Numbered from the stretch's first letter, positions 17,581 to 26,656 are shown. The stretch is DNA of 64,000 nucleotides from an uncultured Sunxiuqinia sp. (GCF_963678245.1 NZ_OY782772.1:434001-498000), one strand, 5' to 3'. Notes: a model not told the origin generated them from the letters alone. Numbers and translations: made by a program.

Positions 17581-18741
17581 ATGTATAATTTCAATTTTAA
17601 AAATCCGGTTAAAATAATATTTGGAAAAGGGGAGATCGCCAAAATCAAACAGGAAATTCCGAAAGACAAAACGATTTTGCTGACCTATGGAGGTGGAAGC
17701 ATTTTTAAAAACGGTGTCTACGATCAGGTAAAAGCGGCTACTCAGGAAATGAATGTTATTGAATTTGGTGGCATTGAACCAAATCCTAGTTACGAAACAT
17801 TGATGAAAGCCGTTTCTATTGTGAAGGATAAGAAGGTAGATTTTCTTTTGGCTGTAGGCGGCGGATCGGTACTTGATGGAACCAAATTTATTGCTGCTGC
17901 TGCACTTTATAAAGGCGATGATCCTTGGGATATTTGTGCTAAAAGTAATGAAGTTTCTGTAACTGAAGCTTTGCCGATTGGAGCCGTGTTGACTCTTCCG
18001 GCAACGGGTTCTGAAATGAATGGAAGTGCAGTAGTTACCCGAGCGGAAACTGAAGAGAAACTGGCATTTGGCTCACCGGTTGTTATGCCACAATTCTCGG
18101 TGCTTGATCCGGAGGTGATATTCTCATTGCCCGATAGACAAGTAGCCAACGGAGTGGTTGATGCCTTTGTGCATGTAATGGAACAATACCTGACTTTTCC
18201 CGTCAATTCGCCTATTCAGGATCGGTTTGCTGAAAGCATTCTGATAACCTTAATAGAAGAGGGCCCCAAAGTTTTAGCAAATAGAAAGGACTATGAAGCC
18301 GCAGCCAATTTTATGTGGAGTGCAACTTTGGCTTTAAACGGACTAATTGGAGTTGGTGTGCCGCAGGACTGGGGAACACATTTGATTGGTCATGAGCTAA
18401 CGGCTTATCATGGCATTGATCATGCCCGAACGCTGGCAGTTGTTTTACCCGGAATGATGGATATTCGTCGTAAAGAGAAGCAAGATAAGATTTTACAGTA
18501 CGGAGAGCGCATTTGGAATATAACTGACGGAAGTGTTAATGAGCGAATTGATGAAACAATTGAAAGGACGATTGCTTTTTTCGAATCGGTGGGTATTAAA
18601 ACAAACCTGTCAGATTATGATGTGCCCAAGGAAACTATTGACAGAATATTAACCCGTTTTGAAGAAAGAGGATTTAAGTTTGGCGAAAAAGGAGATATTG
18701 GCCCCGTTGAAATTAAAGCAATATTGACGCAACGCTATTAA
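17581..18741 (+). CDS. iron-containing alcohol dehydrogenase (YqhD/BDH type)
   Basis: This 386-residue group III alcohol dehydrogenase is likely an NAD(P)H-dependent reductase of aldehydes. The nucleotide-binding motif GGGSVLDGTKFIA lies near residue 100, and metal ligands are supplied by VVDAFVHVMEQY and by GHELTAYHGIDHARTLA. The length is right for YqhD/butanol dehydrogenase proteins. It is a single gene with no operon partner, so the physiological substrate is not indicated. Confidence 0.9.
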   Translation: MYNFNFKNPVKIIFGKGEIAKIKQEIPKDKTILLTYGGGSIFKNGVYDQVKAATQEMNVIEFGGIEPNPSYETLMKAVSIVKDKKVDFLLAVGGGSVLDGTKFIAAAALYKGDDPWDICAKSNEVSVTEALPIGAVLTLPATGSEMNGSAVVTRAETEEKLAFGSPVVMPQFSVLDPEVIFSLPDRQVANGVVDAFVHVMEQYLTFPVNSPIQDRFAESILITLIEEGPKVLANRKDYEAAANFMWSATLALNGLIGVGVPQDWGTHLIGHELTAYHGIDHARTLAVVLPGMMDIRRKEKQDKILQYGERIWNITDGSVNERIDETIERTIAFFESVGIKTNLSDYDVPKETIDRILTRFEERGFKFGEKGDIGPVEIKAILTQRY

Positions 18742-18794
18742 TTTAACACATTAAATGGAATATCGGGGCTTCTTAAATAAATAGTGGAGCCTTT

Positions 18795-20447
18795 TTAGTT
18801 CAGTAATTCGCGTGCAGTTTCGCGTGCAGTATCCGAATTTCGGTCGCCACTAAGCATTTGAGCTAGTTCATCAATGCGTTCGTTATTATTCAACTTTCTT
18901 ATTGAAGTATAGGTTTCTTCCCCTTCATCAAATTTATGAACTTGATAATGATGATCGCCTTTGGCTGCGATTTGTGGTAGGTGGGTAATATTAATGACCT
19001 GCATGCGTGCAGAGATGATCTTCAGAATGTCGCCCATTTTCACGGCAATTTCGCCCGATATTCCCGTATCTATTTCGTCAAAAACAATGGTAGGCAACGA
19101 CTTGCTATCAGTGATCAGGCTTTTTAACGCCAGCATTAATCGCGACATTTCACCACCCGATGCGATTTTTGAAATCTCCTGGGGGGCAGCACTTTTATTT
19201 GCACTGAATAAAAACCGAACTTCATCTTTCCCTGTAATCGTGTGCTGTGGAGTTTGCTCAAAATCTAGCTGGAAGACAGCATTGTTCATGCCAAGTTTCT
19301 GAAGCATTTCAACAACCGAATCACCAAAAAACTGATTGACTGACTTACGACTTGTTGTCAACTCCTCTGTGGTTTGGTTAAGTTCCGTTTTTTGTTCGTT
19401 CAGTTGGTTTTCCAGTTCTGCAATTTCATCATCGAACGAAGCAATCTGGTTGATTTTTGAATCCAATTCATCATGCTCTTTTATCAATTCATCAACGGTT
19501 GCGACATTGAATTTTTGTTGAAGTGAATAAATGGCATCTAGTCTGTCGTTTACCAGCTGAATACGACTTGGGTCATGTTCAACTTTCTCGGCAACACCGG
19601 CACTTTCATCCGAAATGTCTTTCAGCTCCAGATAGCACGATTCCAGTCGCTGATGAAGTTCTTTGGCTTCCGGTAAGAAATCGCTCATTTTACCTAACCG
19701 ATTTACCTGGTCTTTTAAGTTGGAAAGTAATCCTATTTCATCGCCTTCTAACGCATCATTCAATTGACCAAAGGTGAGCTTGATTTCTTCGGCGTGCTCC
19801 AATTGTTTTTGTTCGGCTTCCAGTTCTTCCTGTTCGCCTTGTTTTAGCTTCGCTTCATCAAGTTGATTGAATTGAAACTCAAAATAATCCAAGTCCTTTC
19901 TGGCTTGATCGGCTTGCTCAATGAGTTTGTTGTATGTTGATTTGGTCGTTGAATACAATCGAAATGATTGCTGGTATTTTTCCAGAATTGATCTATTTTT
20001 AGCTACCAAATCAACCAATTTTAATTGAAAAAGTCGGTTGCCCAATTCCAGATTTTGATGCTGGGAGTGGATATCGATAAGCTGCAAGGCCAACTCCCTA
20101 ATCGTTTTTAAATTAACAGGAGTGTCGTTTATAAAGGCTCTTGATTTTCCAGCAGGTGTAATTTCGCGTCGCAAAATGGTTTGATCATCATAGTCTAGTT
20201 CATTCTGATCAAAAAAATCGGACAGCTGATAGTTTTTGATATCAAAACTACCTTCAACAGTACACTTCTTATTTTTATCGCGCAATACGGTTAAATCGGC
20301 ACGTTGGCCAAGAATTAAACCCAGCGCTCCCAGCAAAATGGATTTGCCTGCACCGGTTTCGCCGGTTATAATATTGAAGCCGGTGTTTAATTCAATCGAC
20401 AGTTTATCGATTAGTGCGTAATTTTTAATATAAAGTGTTTGTAGCAA
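18795..20447 (-). CDS. recN: DNA repair protein RecN
   Basis: This 550-residue SMC-like ATPase acts in double-strand break repair. Walker A is GETGAGKSILLGALGL near residue 30, and a coiled-coil middle with many Glu/Gln heptads spans about 150-370. The ABC signature is ASGGEMSRLMLALKSL and Walker B is TIVFDEIDTGISG. I keep the TTG start at 20447, which gives the family-typical MLQTLYIKNYALIDKL; no upstream ATG exists in frame. It begins a long minus-strand row with DUF4835, coaBC, rpoZ and bamD upstream of it. Confidence 0.96.
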   Translation of the reverse strand: MLQTLYIKNYALIDKLSIELNTGFNIITGETGAGKSILLGALGLILGQRADLTVLRDKNKKCTVEGSFDIKNYQLSDFFDQNELDYDDQTILRREITPAGKSRAFINDTPVNLKTIRELALQLIDIHSQHQNLELGNRLFQLKLVDLVAKNRSILEKYQQSFRLYSTTKSTYNKLIEQADQARKDLDYFEFQFNQLDEAKLKQGEQEELEAEQKQLEHAEEIKLTFGQLNDALEGDEIGLLSNLKDQVNRLGKMSDFLPEAKELHQRLESCYLELKDISDESAGVAEKVEHDPSRIQLVNDRLDAIYSLQQKFNVATVDELIKEHDELDSKINQIASFDDEIAELENQLNEQKTELNQTTEELTTSRKSVNQFFGDSVVEMLQKLGMNNAVFQLDFEQTPQHTITGKDEVRFLFSANKSAAPQEISKIASGGEMSRLMLALKSLITDSKSLPTIVFDEIDTGISGEIAVKMGDILKIISARMQVINITHLPQIAAKGDHHYQVHKFDEGEETYTSIRKLNNNERIDELAQMLSGDRNSDTARETARELLN

Positions 20448-20464
20448 GGGGGCGTTTTTATGTG

Positions 20465-21376
20465 TTAAAACTCTTCAGCTGCTTCTTTAATTTTTTCGTA
20501 TTTGCTTCCATTCGATGGATCGACTTCGTTGAGAATCGCCAAAACCCGGTTTCGTTCATCAGGATACGATTTTGAAAACACATTTACCAATTCATCCGAT
20601 TTAGCATCGAAAAAAATCTGTAAAATATACAATGACGGACGTGACCGGAAAACTTTCTGAATTGACTTTAATGACTCTGCAATTTGGGCTCTTCCTTCTT
20701 CAATTTGATTAGACATTCGATCTAAGCCCTGCCGGTGATATTGGTAGGTGCAATCACGAAATGATGAGTACGATTTATTCAACAGGTTTTCAATCAACCA
20801 GTAGCGGTTTCTTTCACTTTCGTAGGCTTTCCATCCCGAATAGCGTACATTTTGTACGTTGTTCACAATTTGCTGAGCTTTTTGGAAATACTCGGTACCT
20901 CCATTTGGTGAATACGAATCGTAGTCCATCCCTAAAATAATATAGGCGTAGTAGGCCATAATATTAGTCAGGTTATCACGATTTGAAGTTTCATTAAATT
21001 CCATATTCTGAAATTCCACGTATTCAACATGAAAATTATTGTCTTTGATGTTGAGCAGTGGACTTTCATAGTCCGAGTTGAAAATCGGGCGACGCAACTG
21101 AACCTGAATGCTACCCTTAAATTCGTTGGATGAAACCTGCTCGGTCAGACGGATGTAGATGCTACATTCAATCCGCTCGTCCATCGAATAAACATGATCG
21201 GTCCATTTTGTATTGTTCATGAACTCATACAAGTCGGCTTGCATGGTTCGAAACGCATTTTGGTTCGCTCCCTTTATTTGTTGTGCCGAAACACTAATGT
21301 TGCAGCGAAGTTCTTGAGCAAGAGATGACGCAACGATCAGTAAAACAAATAGAAATATAAAGCTGATTTTCTTCAT
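20465..21376 (-). CDS. DUF4835 family exported protein
   Basis: This 303-residue protein has a signal peptide (KKISFIFLFVLLIVASSLAQ) and then the characteristic ELRCNISVSAQQIKGANQNAF start of DUF4835. The family is confined to Bacteroidota, nearly always lies between coaBC and recN, and has no assigned function. The same order is seen here, which supports the call. A periplasmic or outer-membrane role is inferred from the signal peptide and from the nearby bamD gene only. Confidence 0.82.
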   Translation of the reverse strand: MKKISFIFLFVLLIVASSLAQELRCNISVSAQQIKGANQNAFRTMQADLYEFMNNTKWTDHVYSMDERIECSIYIRLTEQVSSNEFKGSIQVQLRRPIFNSDYESPLLNIKDNNFHVEYVEFQNMEFNETSNRDNLTNIMAYYAYIILGMDYDSYSPNGGTEYFQKAQQIVNNVQNVRYSGWKAYESERNRYWLIENLLNKSYSSFRDCTYQYHRQGLDRMSNQIEEGRAQIAESLKSIQKVFRSRPSLYILQIFFDAKSDELVNVFSKSYPDERNRVLAILNEVDPSNGSKYEKIKEAAEEF

Positions 21377-21424
21377 AATTAAAAAATACCTGAGGAGTAA
21401 AAATAATCAAATTCTACGGAAGTA

Positions 21425-22633
21425 TTACAGCTTTTGCAATTCCTGCGAAAGCTTTTCCACAATGTCAGTTGCAACTTCCTTCTTTTGTTTTAACTCAAAT
21501 TCCTGAGCATTATTGTCTTTCGATAGGATCGTAATTTTGTTGGTATCAACACCAAAGCCGGCTCCTTGATCTTGTAAGCTATTTAGCACAATAAAGTCCA
21601 AATTTTTCTTTGCCATTTTGCCTACGGCATTTTTCTCTTCATTGTTTGTTTCCAAGGCAAAACCAACTAACAGTTGATTATCTGTTTTTAGCTTTCCTAG
21701 AGCTGCAGCAATATCGGTAGTTGCTTCAAGCTCAATGTTCATCTCATCAGCTTTGCGTTTAATCTTTTTATCGGCAACAGCTTTAGGTCGGTAATCAGCT
21801 ACTGCGGCGCACATGATGGCAGCATCCATTTCGGGGAAATTACTTAGGCAAACGGCATGCATTTCCTGGGCCGACTCTACATTAATCCGATGAATGTTGA
21901 AATTGGAGGTTTCTATATCAACAGGACCGGTTATTAAGGTAACCTCAGCACCCTGATTCGCTAATTCTTCAGCCAGAGCAAAACCCATTTTGCCCGAAGA
22001 GTAATTCCCAATAAAACGAACAGGATCAATTTTTTCGTAGGTAGGTCCGGCAGTTACCAGCACCTTTTTAGTCAGAAGTTTTTTTTTTGAGTTGAAGAAA
22101 GCGACAACTTCTTCAACCAACTGTTCTGGCTCTTGCATTCGGCCTTTTCCGTGCAAGCCACTGGCCAGTTCTCCTTCTCCCGGTTCAAGAATCACATCAC
22201 CATAGGATTGAAGGATTTCCAGGTTTTTTAAAGTCGAGGGATGTTTAAACATATCCAAATCCATGGCGGGCGCCAGATAAACCGGGCATTTGGCCGACAT
22301 GTATGTTGTTACCAATAGGTTGTCGGCAATACCATGCGCCATTTTACCGAGCGTTGCCGCTGTAACGGGGGCTATGAGCATTAAGTCGGCCCACTGTCCC
22401 ATGTCTACATGAGAGTGCCAGGTACCATCATTCGCAGCAAAAAATTCAGATGCTACCGGCCTGTCCGAAAGTGCGGACATGGTGACTGGAGTAATGAATT
22501 CTTTGGCGGCAGGGGTCATTACAACCTGAACCTCAGCACCTTCTTTCACTAGGCCCCTTAAAATATAAGCTGCCTTGTAGGCAGCTATACTTCCGGTTAT
22601 CCCTAATATGATATGTTTGTTTTTTAGCCTCAT
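21425..22633 (-). CDS. coaBC: bifunctional phosphopantothenoylcysteine decarboxylase / phosphopantothenate-cysteine ligase
   Basis: This 402-residue enzyme carries out two steps of coenzyme A synthesis. The N-terminal flavoprotein decarboxylase (CoaC) has GITGSIAAYKA, the catalytic His in HSHVDMGQWADL and PAMDLDM. The C-terminal ligase (CoaB) has VTAGPTYEKIDPVRFIGNYS, the dimerisation motif AAVADYRPK and KIKRK. The length and fusion are standard. It follows rpoZ by 14 bases on the same strand. Confidence 0.96.
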   Translation of the reverse strand: MRLKNKHIILGITGSIAAYKAAYILRGLVKEGAEVQVVMTPAAKEFITPVTMSALSDRPVASEFFAANDGTWHSHVDMGQWADLMLIAPVTAATLGKMAHGIADNLLVTTYMSAKCPVYLAPAMDLDMFKHPSTLKNLEILQSYGDVILEPGEGELASGLHGKGRMQEPEQLVEEVVAFFNSKKKLLTKKVLVTAGPTYEKIDPVRFIGNYSSGKMGFALAEELANQGAEVTLITGPVDIETSNFNIHRINVESAQEMHAVCLSNFPEMDAAIMCAAVADYRPKAVADKKIKRKADEMNIELEATTDIAAALGKLKTDNQLLVGFALETNNEEKNAVGKMAKKNLDFIVLNSLQDQGAGFGVDTNKITILSKDNNAQEFELKQKKEVATDIVEKLSQELQKL

Positions 22634-22647
22634 GAAGGCTGTCCTTT

Positions 22648-22983
22648 TTAAAGTCCTTTACGGTTTTCTTTCGCAGGATTACGATGATAAATTTGAGCTT
22701 GTTTTAATTCTTCAAAAGCAATTAAAGTAGGCTTTGGCAAACGTTCGTAATACTTTGAGATCTCAATTTGCTCACGGTTTTCAAATACTTCCTCCAGATT
22801 ATCAGAGTAAGATGCAAATTCCTGAAGCTTTTGGTTCAATTCTTCTTTCATTTCGGAAGCGATCTGGTTTGATCGTTTAGCCAGAATCATTACTGTTTCG
22901 TATACGTTTCCGGTTTGGTCTTCTAAATCGTTTAAATCTCTTGGAACTGTTGAGTTCTCTGCTTTGATTTTCTTATAATCCAT
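22648..22983 (-). CDS. rpoZ: RNA polymerase omega subunit, Bacteroidota RpoZ family
   Basis: This 111-residue protein matches the divergent omega family of Bacteroidota. It has the conserved GNVYETVMILAKRSNQIASE helix that wraps the beta' subunit, followed by a variable acidic segment and a C-terminal tail ending in HRNPAKENRKGL. It lies between bamD and coaBC in the order typical of the phylum. Omega assists assembly of RNA polymerase. Confidence 0.88.
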   Translation of the reverse strand: MDYKKIKAENSTVPRDLNDLEDQTGNVYETVMILAKRSNQIASEMKEELNQKLQEFASYSDNLEEVFENREQIEISKYYERLPKPTLIAFEELKQAQIYHRNPAKENRKGL

Positions 22984-22989
22984 ATCTAT

Positions 22990-23796
22990 TTATAAATTAG
23001 CTTCTTCGTTATAATTCAATAATTTTGCTACCTCTTTGTAGAACTTATCAGCATCTTTCCGGTCTTTACTTTCCGGAAATTCATCGACAAAGGTAAAATA
23101 TTCATCCAAAGCTTCGCTTAAACGTTGCTCTTTTTTTTCTTCTATACTATTGACAGCCAAAAGGTACTTCGCTCTCAAAAGCATAAACATTAGCTCTTCC
23201 CTGTACTTGGTGTCCGGAAAATCTTTAAGGGAATTGGTTAAAGCAACAACAGCAGCTTTGTAATTCTCCAAATCATAATACAATTTTCCGCTTAAAAATG
23301 ACTTGTAAACCAATTTGTCCCGAAGTTCAATTATCAACCGATTAGCCTCTTCAATACGGTCGCTGTTGGGGTAAAGATTGACATAGAGTTGCAACGCATC
23401 AATTGCTTTTTGTGATATCTGCTGATCAAGTCGTGGCTTGGGAGAATCCATATAAAAGCAGTACCCAATCATATATTGAGCTTCTTCGGCATATTTACTC
23501 TTCGGAAAATCTTTAACTAATGTTCGAAACCAATGTCCCGCCATTAGGTAATCACGCATTCCGAAATGACTTTTGGCGTAATAATAATACACTTCGTCAG
23601 CACGGCTGGTACCACGGTAAATATTAACCAGCTCATTTAAGAGTTGTGAAGCGCGAACAAATTCCTCGTCTTCGTAATATTCAAGAGCCTTTTTGTATTT
23701 GAACTCGTAGTCAGTACTTTTTAGAACTTTATTGTAATCGCTACACGAAGTCGCAATAACAAAAACAAACAATGCAAAAAGGGAAAAATTCTTCAT
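22990..23796 (-). CDS. bamD: outer membrane protein assembly factor BamD
   Basis: This 268-residue lipoprotein is part of the BAM complex that inserts beta-barrel proteins in the outer membrane. I chose the ATG at 23796 (MKNFSLFALFVFVIATSC), giving a proper lipobox; an upstream ATG would add nine unlikely residues. The mature part is a row of TPR-like repeats, including ALEYYEDEEFVRASQLLNEL and GHWFRTLVKDFPKSKYAEEA. The length is normal. It is the first gene of the bamD-rpoZ-coaBC-DUF4835-recN row. Confidence 0.92.
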   Translation of the reverse strand: MKNFSLFALFVFVIATSCSDYNKVLKSTDYEFKYKKALEYYEDEEFVRASQLLNELVNIYRGTSRADEVYYYYAKSHFGMRDYLMAGHWFRTLVKDFPKSKYAEEAQYMIGYCFYMDSPKPRLDQQISQKAIDALQLYVNLYPNSDRIEEANRLIIELRDKLVYKSFLSGKLYYDLENYKAAVVALTNSLKDFPDTKYREELMFMLLRAKYLLAVNSIEEKKEQRLSEALDEYFTFVDEFPESKDRKDADKFYKEVAKLLNYNEEANL

Positions 23797-23897
23797 TTTT
23801 ATAAACATGTCGCAAAGATACATTTTTCATTAAAAACCGGCGGCAAATTACGCAAGAATTACTAAAGTAGTGACTTGGTTTAATATAAATTAACAAA

Positions 23898-23928
23898 TTT
23901 GTAGACTTATTAAAAAAAATTACATTTG
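23898..23928 (+). promoter_or_regulatory. Bacteroidota-type promoter before the SPT-like gene
   Basis: TTTG at 23898-23901 and TACATTTG at 23921-23928 are separated by 19 bases, exactly the -33/-7 arrangement of the primary sigma factor in this phylum. The GTG start follows 27 bases after the -7 box. Confidence 0.7.
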
Positions 23929-23955
23929 CAGAGTTAATTTTTAAAGCTTTTTGAA

Positions 23956-25200
23956 GTGGATATTTTTGAAAAATTTCGATCAAATAAAGGTGACATAGGC
24001 AAGCACATGGCAAAAGCTCATGGCTATTTTGCGTTTCCAAAGTTAGAGGGTGAAATCAGTGCCAGAATGAATTTCAGGGGAAAAGAGGTTTTAACCTGGA
24101 GTTTGAACAATTATATTGGATTAGCTAATCATCCTGAGGTTCGCAGGGTAGATGCTGAAGCTTCCAAAGAGTGGGGATTAGCCTATCCGATGGGTGCCCG
24201 GATGATGTCGGGGCAAACCAGTCAGCATGAAGAATTAGAAAAGCAACTTGCAGCTTATGTTGGAAAGCCAGATTCTTTTCTTTTGAATTTTGGTTATCAG
24301 GGCATGGTGTCAATTATCGATGCTGTTTGTGGTCGTAACGATGTAGTTGTTTACGATAGCGAAGCACATGCTTGTATATTGGATGGAGTACGTTTACATA
24401 TGGGCAAACGCTATGTTTATCCACACAATAATATTGAAAGCCTAAGAGTTCAGTTAACCCGTGCTACGAAGCTTGCTGAAAAGCAGGGGGGGGGTATTTT
24501 AGTTATTACTGAAGGTGTTTTTGGTATGTCAGGAGACTTAGGCAAGTTGGATGAGATTGTTGCTTTGAAAAAGGAGTTCAACTTCCGCTTGTTGGTTGAT
24601 GATGCTCACGGGTTCGGAGTAATGGGGCCAACTGGAGCTGGTGCGCCAGAGCATTTTGGAGTACAAGATCAGGTTGATCTTCATTTCTGTACTTTTGCAA
24701 AAGCGATGGCCGGAATTGGTGCATTTATCGCTTGCGAAAAAGATATCTGTAACTACCTACGGTATAATATGCGTTCTCAAACGTTTGCAAAATCATTGCC
24801 AATGCCGATTGTGGTTGGTTCGATGAAGCGTTTGGAATTGCTAAGAACAAAACCCGAACTACGCGAGCAATTATGGACTGTTGTTAATGGTCTTCAATCA
24901 GGCTTGAAAGAAGCTGGATTTGATTTAGGGCGTACAAACTCGCCGGTAACTCCTGTTTATATGAAGGGTGGGGTAGTAGAGGCAACTAATGTTGTTATGG
25001 ATTTACGCGAAAACTACAGCATTTTCTGCTCGGTAGTTGTTTATCCTGTCATTCCGAAAGGTGAAATTATTCTTCGCTTGATTCCTACCGCTATGCATAC
25101 GTTGGAAGATGTTGACATGACTATTAAGGCATTTAAAGAAGTGAGAGATAAACTTGAGGCTGGAGAATATCAAGGCACAGAGGTGCCTGATATGGCATAG
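23956..25200 (+). CDS. serine palmitoyltransferase-like PLP enzyme (alpha-oxoamine synthase)
   Basis: This 414-residue fold-type I PLP enzyme belongs to the alpha-oxoamine synthase family, which condenses an amino acid with an acyl-CoA. The PLP lysine is Lys249 (FAKAMAGIGAF) and the cofactor Asp/His pair lies in VDDAHGFGVMG. Bacteroidota make sphingolipids or sulfonolipids with such enzymes (serine or cysteate as substrate). Glycine C-acetyltransferase is a further possibility. The start is GTG at 23956; the upstream promoter supports it. A run of nine G at 24486-24494 lies inside the reading frame. Confidence 0.78.
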   Translation: MDIFEKFRSNKGDIGKHMAKAHGYFAFPKLEGEISARMNFRGKEVLTWSLNNYIGLANHPEVRRVDAEASKEWGLAYPMGARMMSGQTSQHEELEKQLAAYVGKPDSFLLNFGYQGMVSIIDAVCGRNDVVVYDSEAHACILDGVRLHMGKRYVYPHNNIESLRVQLTRATKLAEKQGGGILVITEGVFGMSGDLGKLDEIVALKKEFNFRLLVDDAHGFGVMGPTGAGAPEHFGVQDQVDLHFCTFAKAMAGIGAFIACEKDICNYLRYNMRSQTFAKSLPMPIVVGSMKRLELLRTKPELREQLWTVVNGLQSGLKEAGFDLGRTNSPVTPVYMKGGVVEATNVVMDLRENYSIFCSVVVYPVIPKGEIILRLIPTAMHTLEDVDMTIKAFKEVRDKLEAGEYQGTEVPDMA

Positions 25201-25226
25201 AAATAGGAACTTAAGACTATACATAT

Positions 25227-25259
25227 AAAAAAGCCGGTTGATTTTCAATCGGCTTTTTT
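25227..25259. terminator. bidirectional terminator between SPT-like gene and trxB
   Basis: A stem built on AAGCCGGTTGA/TCAATCGGCTT is flanked by an A run on the left and a T run on the right, so it serves both converging genes. Confidence 0.85.
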
Positions 25260-25283
25260 GTGTATCTAATAGGTCGTTTGGTA

Positions 25284-26282
25284 CTATGCGTGTTTTTCAG
25301 ATAGGTATCTTTCTGTATCCATTGCAGCTTTGCAGCCTGATCCGGCAGCAGTTACTGCTTGGCGATAAATGGAGTCCATGACATCGCCACAGGCAAACAC
25401 CCCGGAAACGTTGGTTTTTGATGTCCCTGCTTCAGTTTTGATATAGCCAACTTCATCGGTTTCAAGAAAGTCTTTTACAAAATCTGAATTAGGTTTGTGA
25501 CCGATTGCGAGAAAAAATCCATCAATTTTAATTTTAACTTCTTCTTCGTTAGCCTCACCTTGATTCTTTACTAAAATTGCTCCTTCAACCACTCCGTCTC
25601 CAGTTAGACCTTTGGTTTGGTGTTTCCAAAGAATTTCAATGTTTGGTGTTTTTTTCACGCGATCAGCCATCACTCTTGATGCTCTTAGCACATCACGACG
25701 TACAACCAAATATACTTTTTTAGCTAAGCCCGCAAGGTAGAGCGCTTCTTCGGCTGCAGTGTCACCACCACCAACAACAGCAACTTCTTTACCTCGGTAG
25801 AAGAATCCATCGCATGTGGCACAGGCTGAAACGCCTCCACCGGCATATTTTTGTTCATCTTCCAGTCCCAGGTATTTAGCAGTTGCTCCGGTTGCTAATA
25901 TTACCGCTTCAGCTTCGATCAATTTTTTACCATCAATCCAAACTTTGTGGATATCGCCGGAGAAATCAACTTTGGTAGCATAACCAAAGCGAACATCAGT
26001 TCCAAAACGTTCAGCTTGCTTTTTAAAGTCTTCCATCATGACCGGGCCGGTTATTCCCTCGGGGTAACCCGGGTAGTTTTCAACCTCGGTTGTTGTGGTC
26101 AACTGACCTCCCGGCTGAAGACCTTCATACATCACAGGATTTAAATTAGCGCGGGCCGCATAAACGGCAGCTGTGTACCCAGCCGGTCCCGAACCAATAA
26201 TCAGGCATTTCACTCTTTCAGCATTGCCAGCAGGCTCTGTGTTTTGTTTCTCGTTTTCGTTAAGATCTAATGATTTAAACAT
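25284..26282 (-). CDS. trxB: thioredoxin-disulfide reductase
   Basis: This 332-residue FAD enzyme reduces thioredoxin with NADPH. The FAD motif GSGPAG is at residues 30-35, the redox pair Cys154-Ala-Thr-Cys157 follows, and GGGDTAAEEA marks the NADPH site. GVFACGDVMD and RQAVTAAGSGC close the FAD domain. Compared with the usual 310-320 residues it has about 22 extra polar residues at the N-terminus (FKSLDLNENEKQN). The ATG at 26282 is supported by a promoter just upstream. Confidence 0.95.
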   Translation of the reverse strand: MFKSLDLNENEKQNTEPAGNAERVKCLIIGSGPAGYTAAVYAARANLNPVMYEGLQPGGQLTTTTEVENYPGYPEGITGPVMMEDFKKQAERFGTDVRFGYATKVDFSGDIHKVWIDGKKLIEAEAVILATGATAKYLGLEDEQKYAGGGVSACATCDGFFYRGKEVAVVGGGDTAAEEALYLAGLAKKVYLVVRRDVLRASRVMADRVKKTPNIEILWKHQTKGLTGDGVVEGAILVKNQGEANEEEVKIKIDGFFLAIGHKPNSDFVKDFLETDEVGYIKTEAGTSKTNVSGVFACGDVMDSIYRQAVTAAGSGCKAAMDTERYLSEKHA

Positions 26283-26319
26283 GATTTTGTATCTTAGTGT
26301 TTTTTTATTATCTGGTTAG

Positions 26320-26350
26320 CAAAATTACACAACATCTAGATATTTACAAC
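26320..26350 (-). promoter_or_regulatory. promoter of trxB
   Basis: On the minus strand GTTG at 26350-26347 and TAATTTTG at 26327-26320 are 19 bases apart, close to the -33/-7 consensus of the phylum. Confidence 0.6.
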
Positions 26351-26425
26351 ATTTGATCAATCAATAATAATGAAGATGTGATAGATGTAGACTATTGAAA
26401 GTTTATTTTAATAGTCGAAATTAAT

Positions 26426-26456
26426 TTTGCAGAATTCGCCGCTTTATATACTTTTG
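26426..26456 (+). promoter_or_regulatory. promoter of tRNA-Pro
   Basis: TTTG (26426-26429), a 19-base spacer and TACTTTTG (26449-26456) match the Bacteroidota promoter exactly. The tRNA begins 53 bases further on. Confidence 0.65.
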
Positions 26457-26509
26457 CAAACGCTTCAGTAAAATCAGCTATACGCTTGGTTTTAGGAAGA
26501 AGGAATAAT

Positions 26510-26583
26510 CGGGATGTGGCGCAGTCTGGTAGCGTACTCGTCTGGGGGGCGAGGGGTCGCAAGTTCAAATCTTGTCATCCCGA
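26510..26583 (+). tRNA. tRNA-Pro (anticodon GGG)
   Basis: The cloverleaf is complete: acceptor CGGGATG/CATCCCG, D arm with AGTCTGGTAGCG, anticodon stem CTCGT/GCGAG with loop CTGGGGG (anticodon GGG, proline), and T arm with GTTCAAATC. The discriminator base is A and CCA is not encoded. The 3' half is the insertion site of the 25 kb island, and its sequence is repeated at 51616-51660. Confidence 0.95.
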
Positions 26584-26586
26584 CAT
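26542..26586 (+). repeat. left attachment site (attL) in tRNA-Pro
   Basis: These 45 bases, from the anticodon loop of tRNA-Pro to three bases past the discriminator, recur without mismatch at 51616-51660. The tRNA stays intact at this end. Confidence 0.92.
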
Positions 26587-26596
26587 GTGAATATTA

Positions 26597-26630
26597 GGGA
26601 GTTAGATTGATTTCTAACTCCCTTTTTATT
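26597..26630 (+). terminator. terminator at the left island edge, serving tRNA-Pro
   Basis: A 10-bp stem GGGAGTTAGA/TCTAACTCCC is followed by TTTTTATTTG. It lies inside the island, 14 bases after the tRNA, and so replaces the tRNA's original terminator. Confidence 0.8.
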
Positions 26631-26636
26631 TGTCCA

Positions 26637-26656
26637 GGTGCAACATAGGTGCAACA
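26637..26656 (+). repeat. left copy of the 20-bp integrase arm-type repeat
   Basis: GGTGCAAC occurs twice here, 11 bases apart, within a 20-bp unit that is repeated exactly and in the same orientation at 51479-51498 beside the integrase gene. Paired short repeats inside both att sites are typical of arm-binding sites of tyrosine integrases; the binding itself is inferred. Confidence 0.65.
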
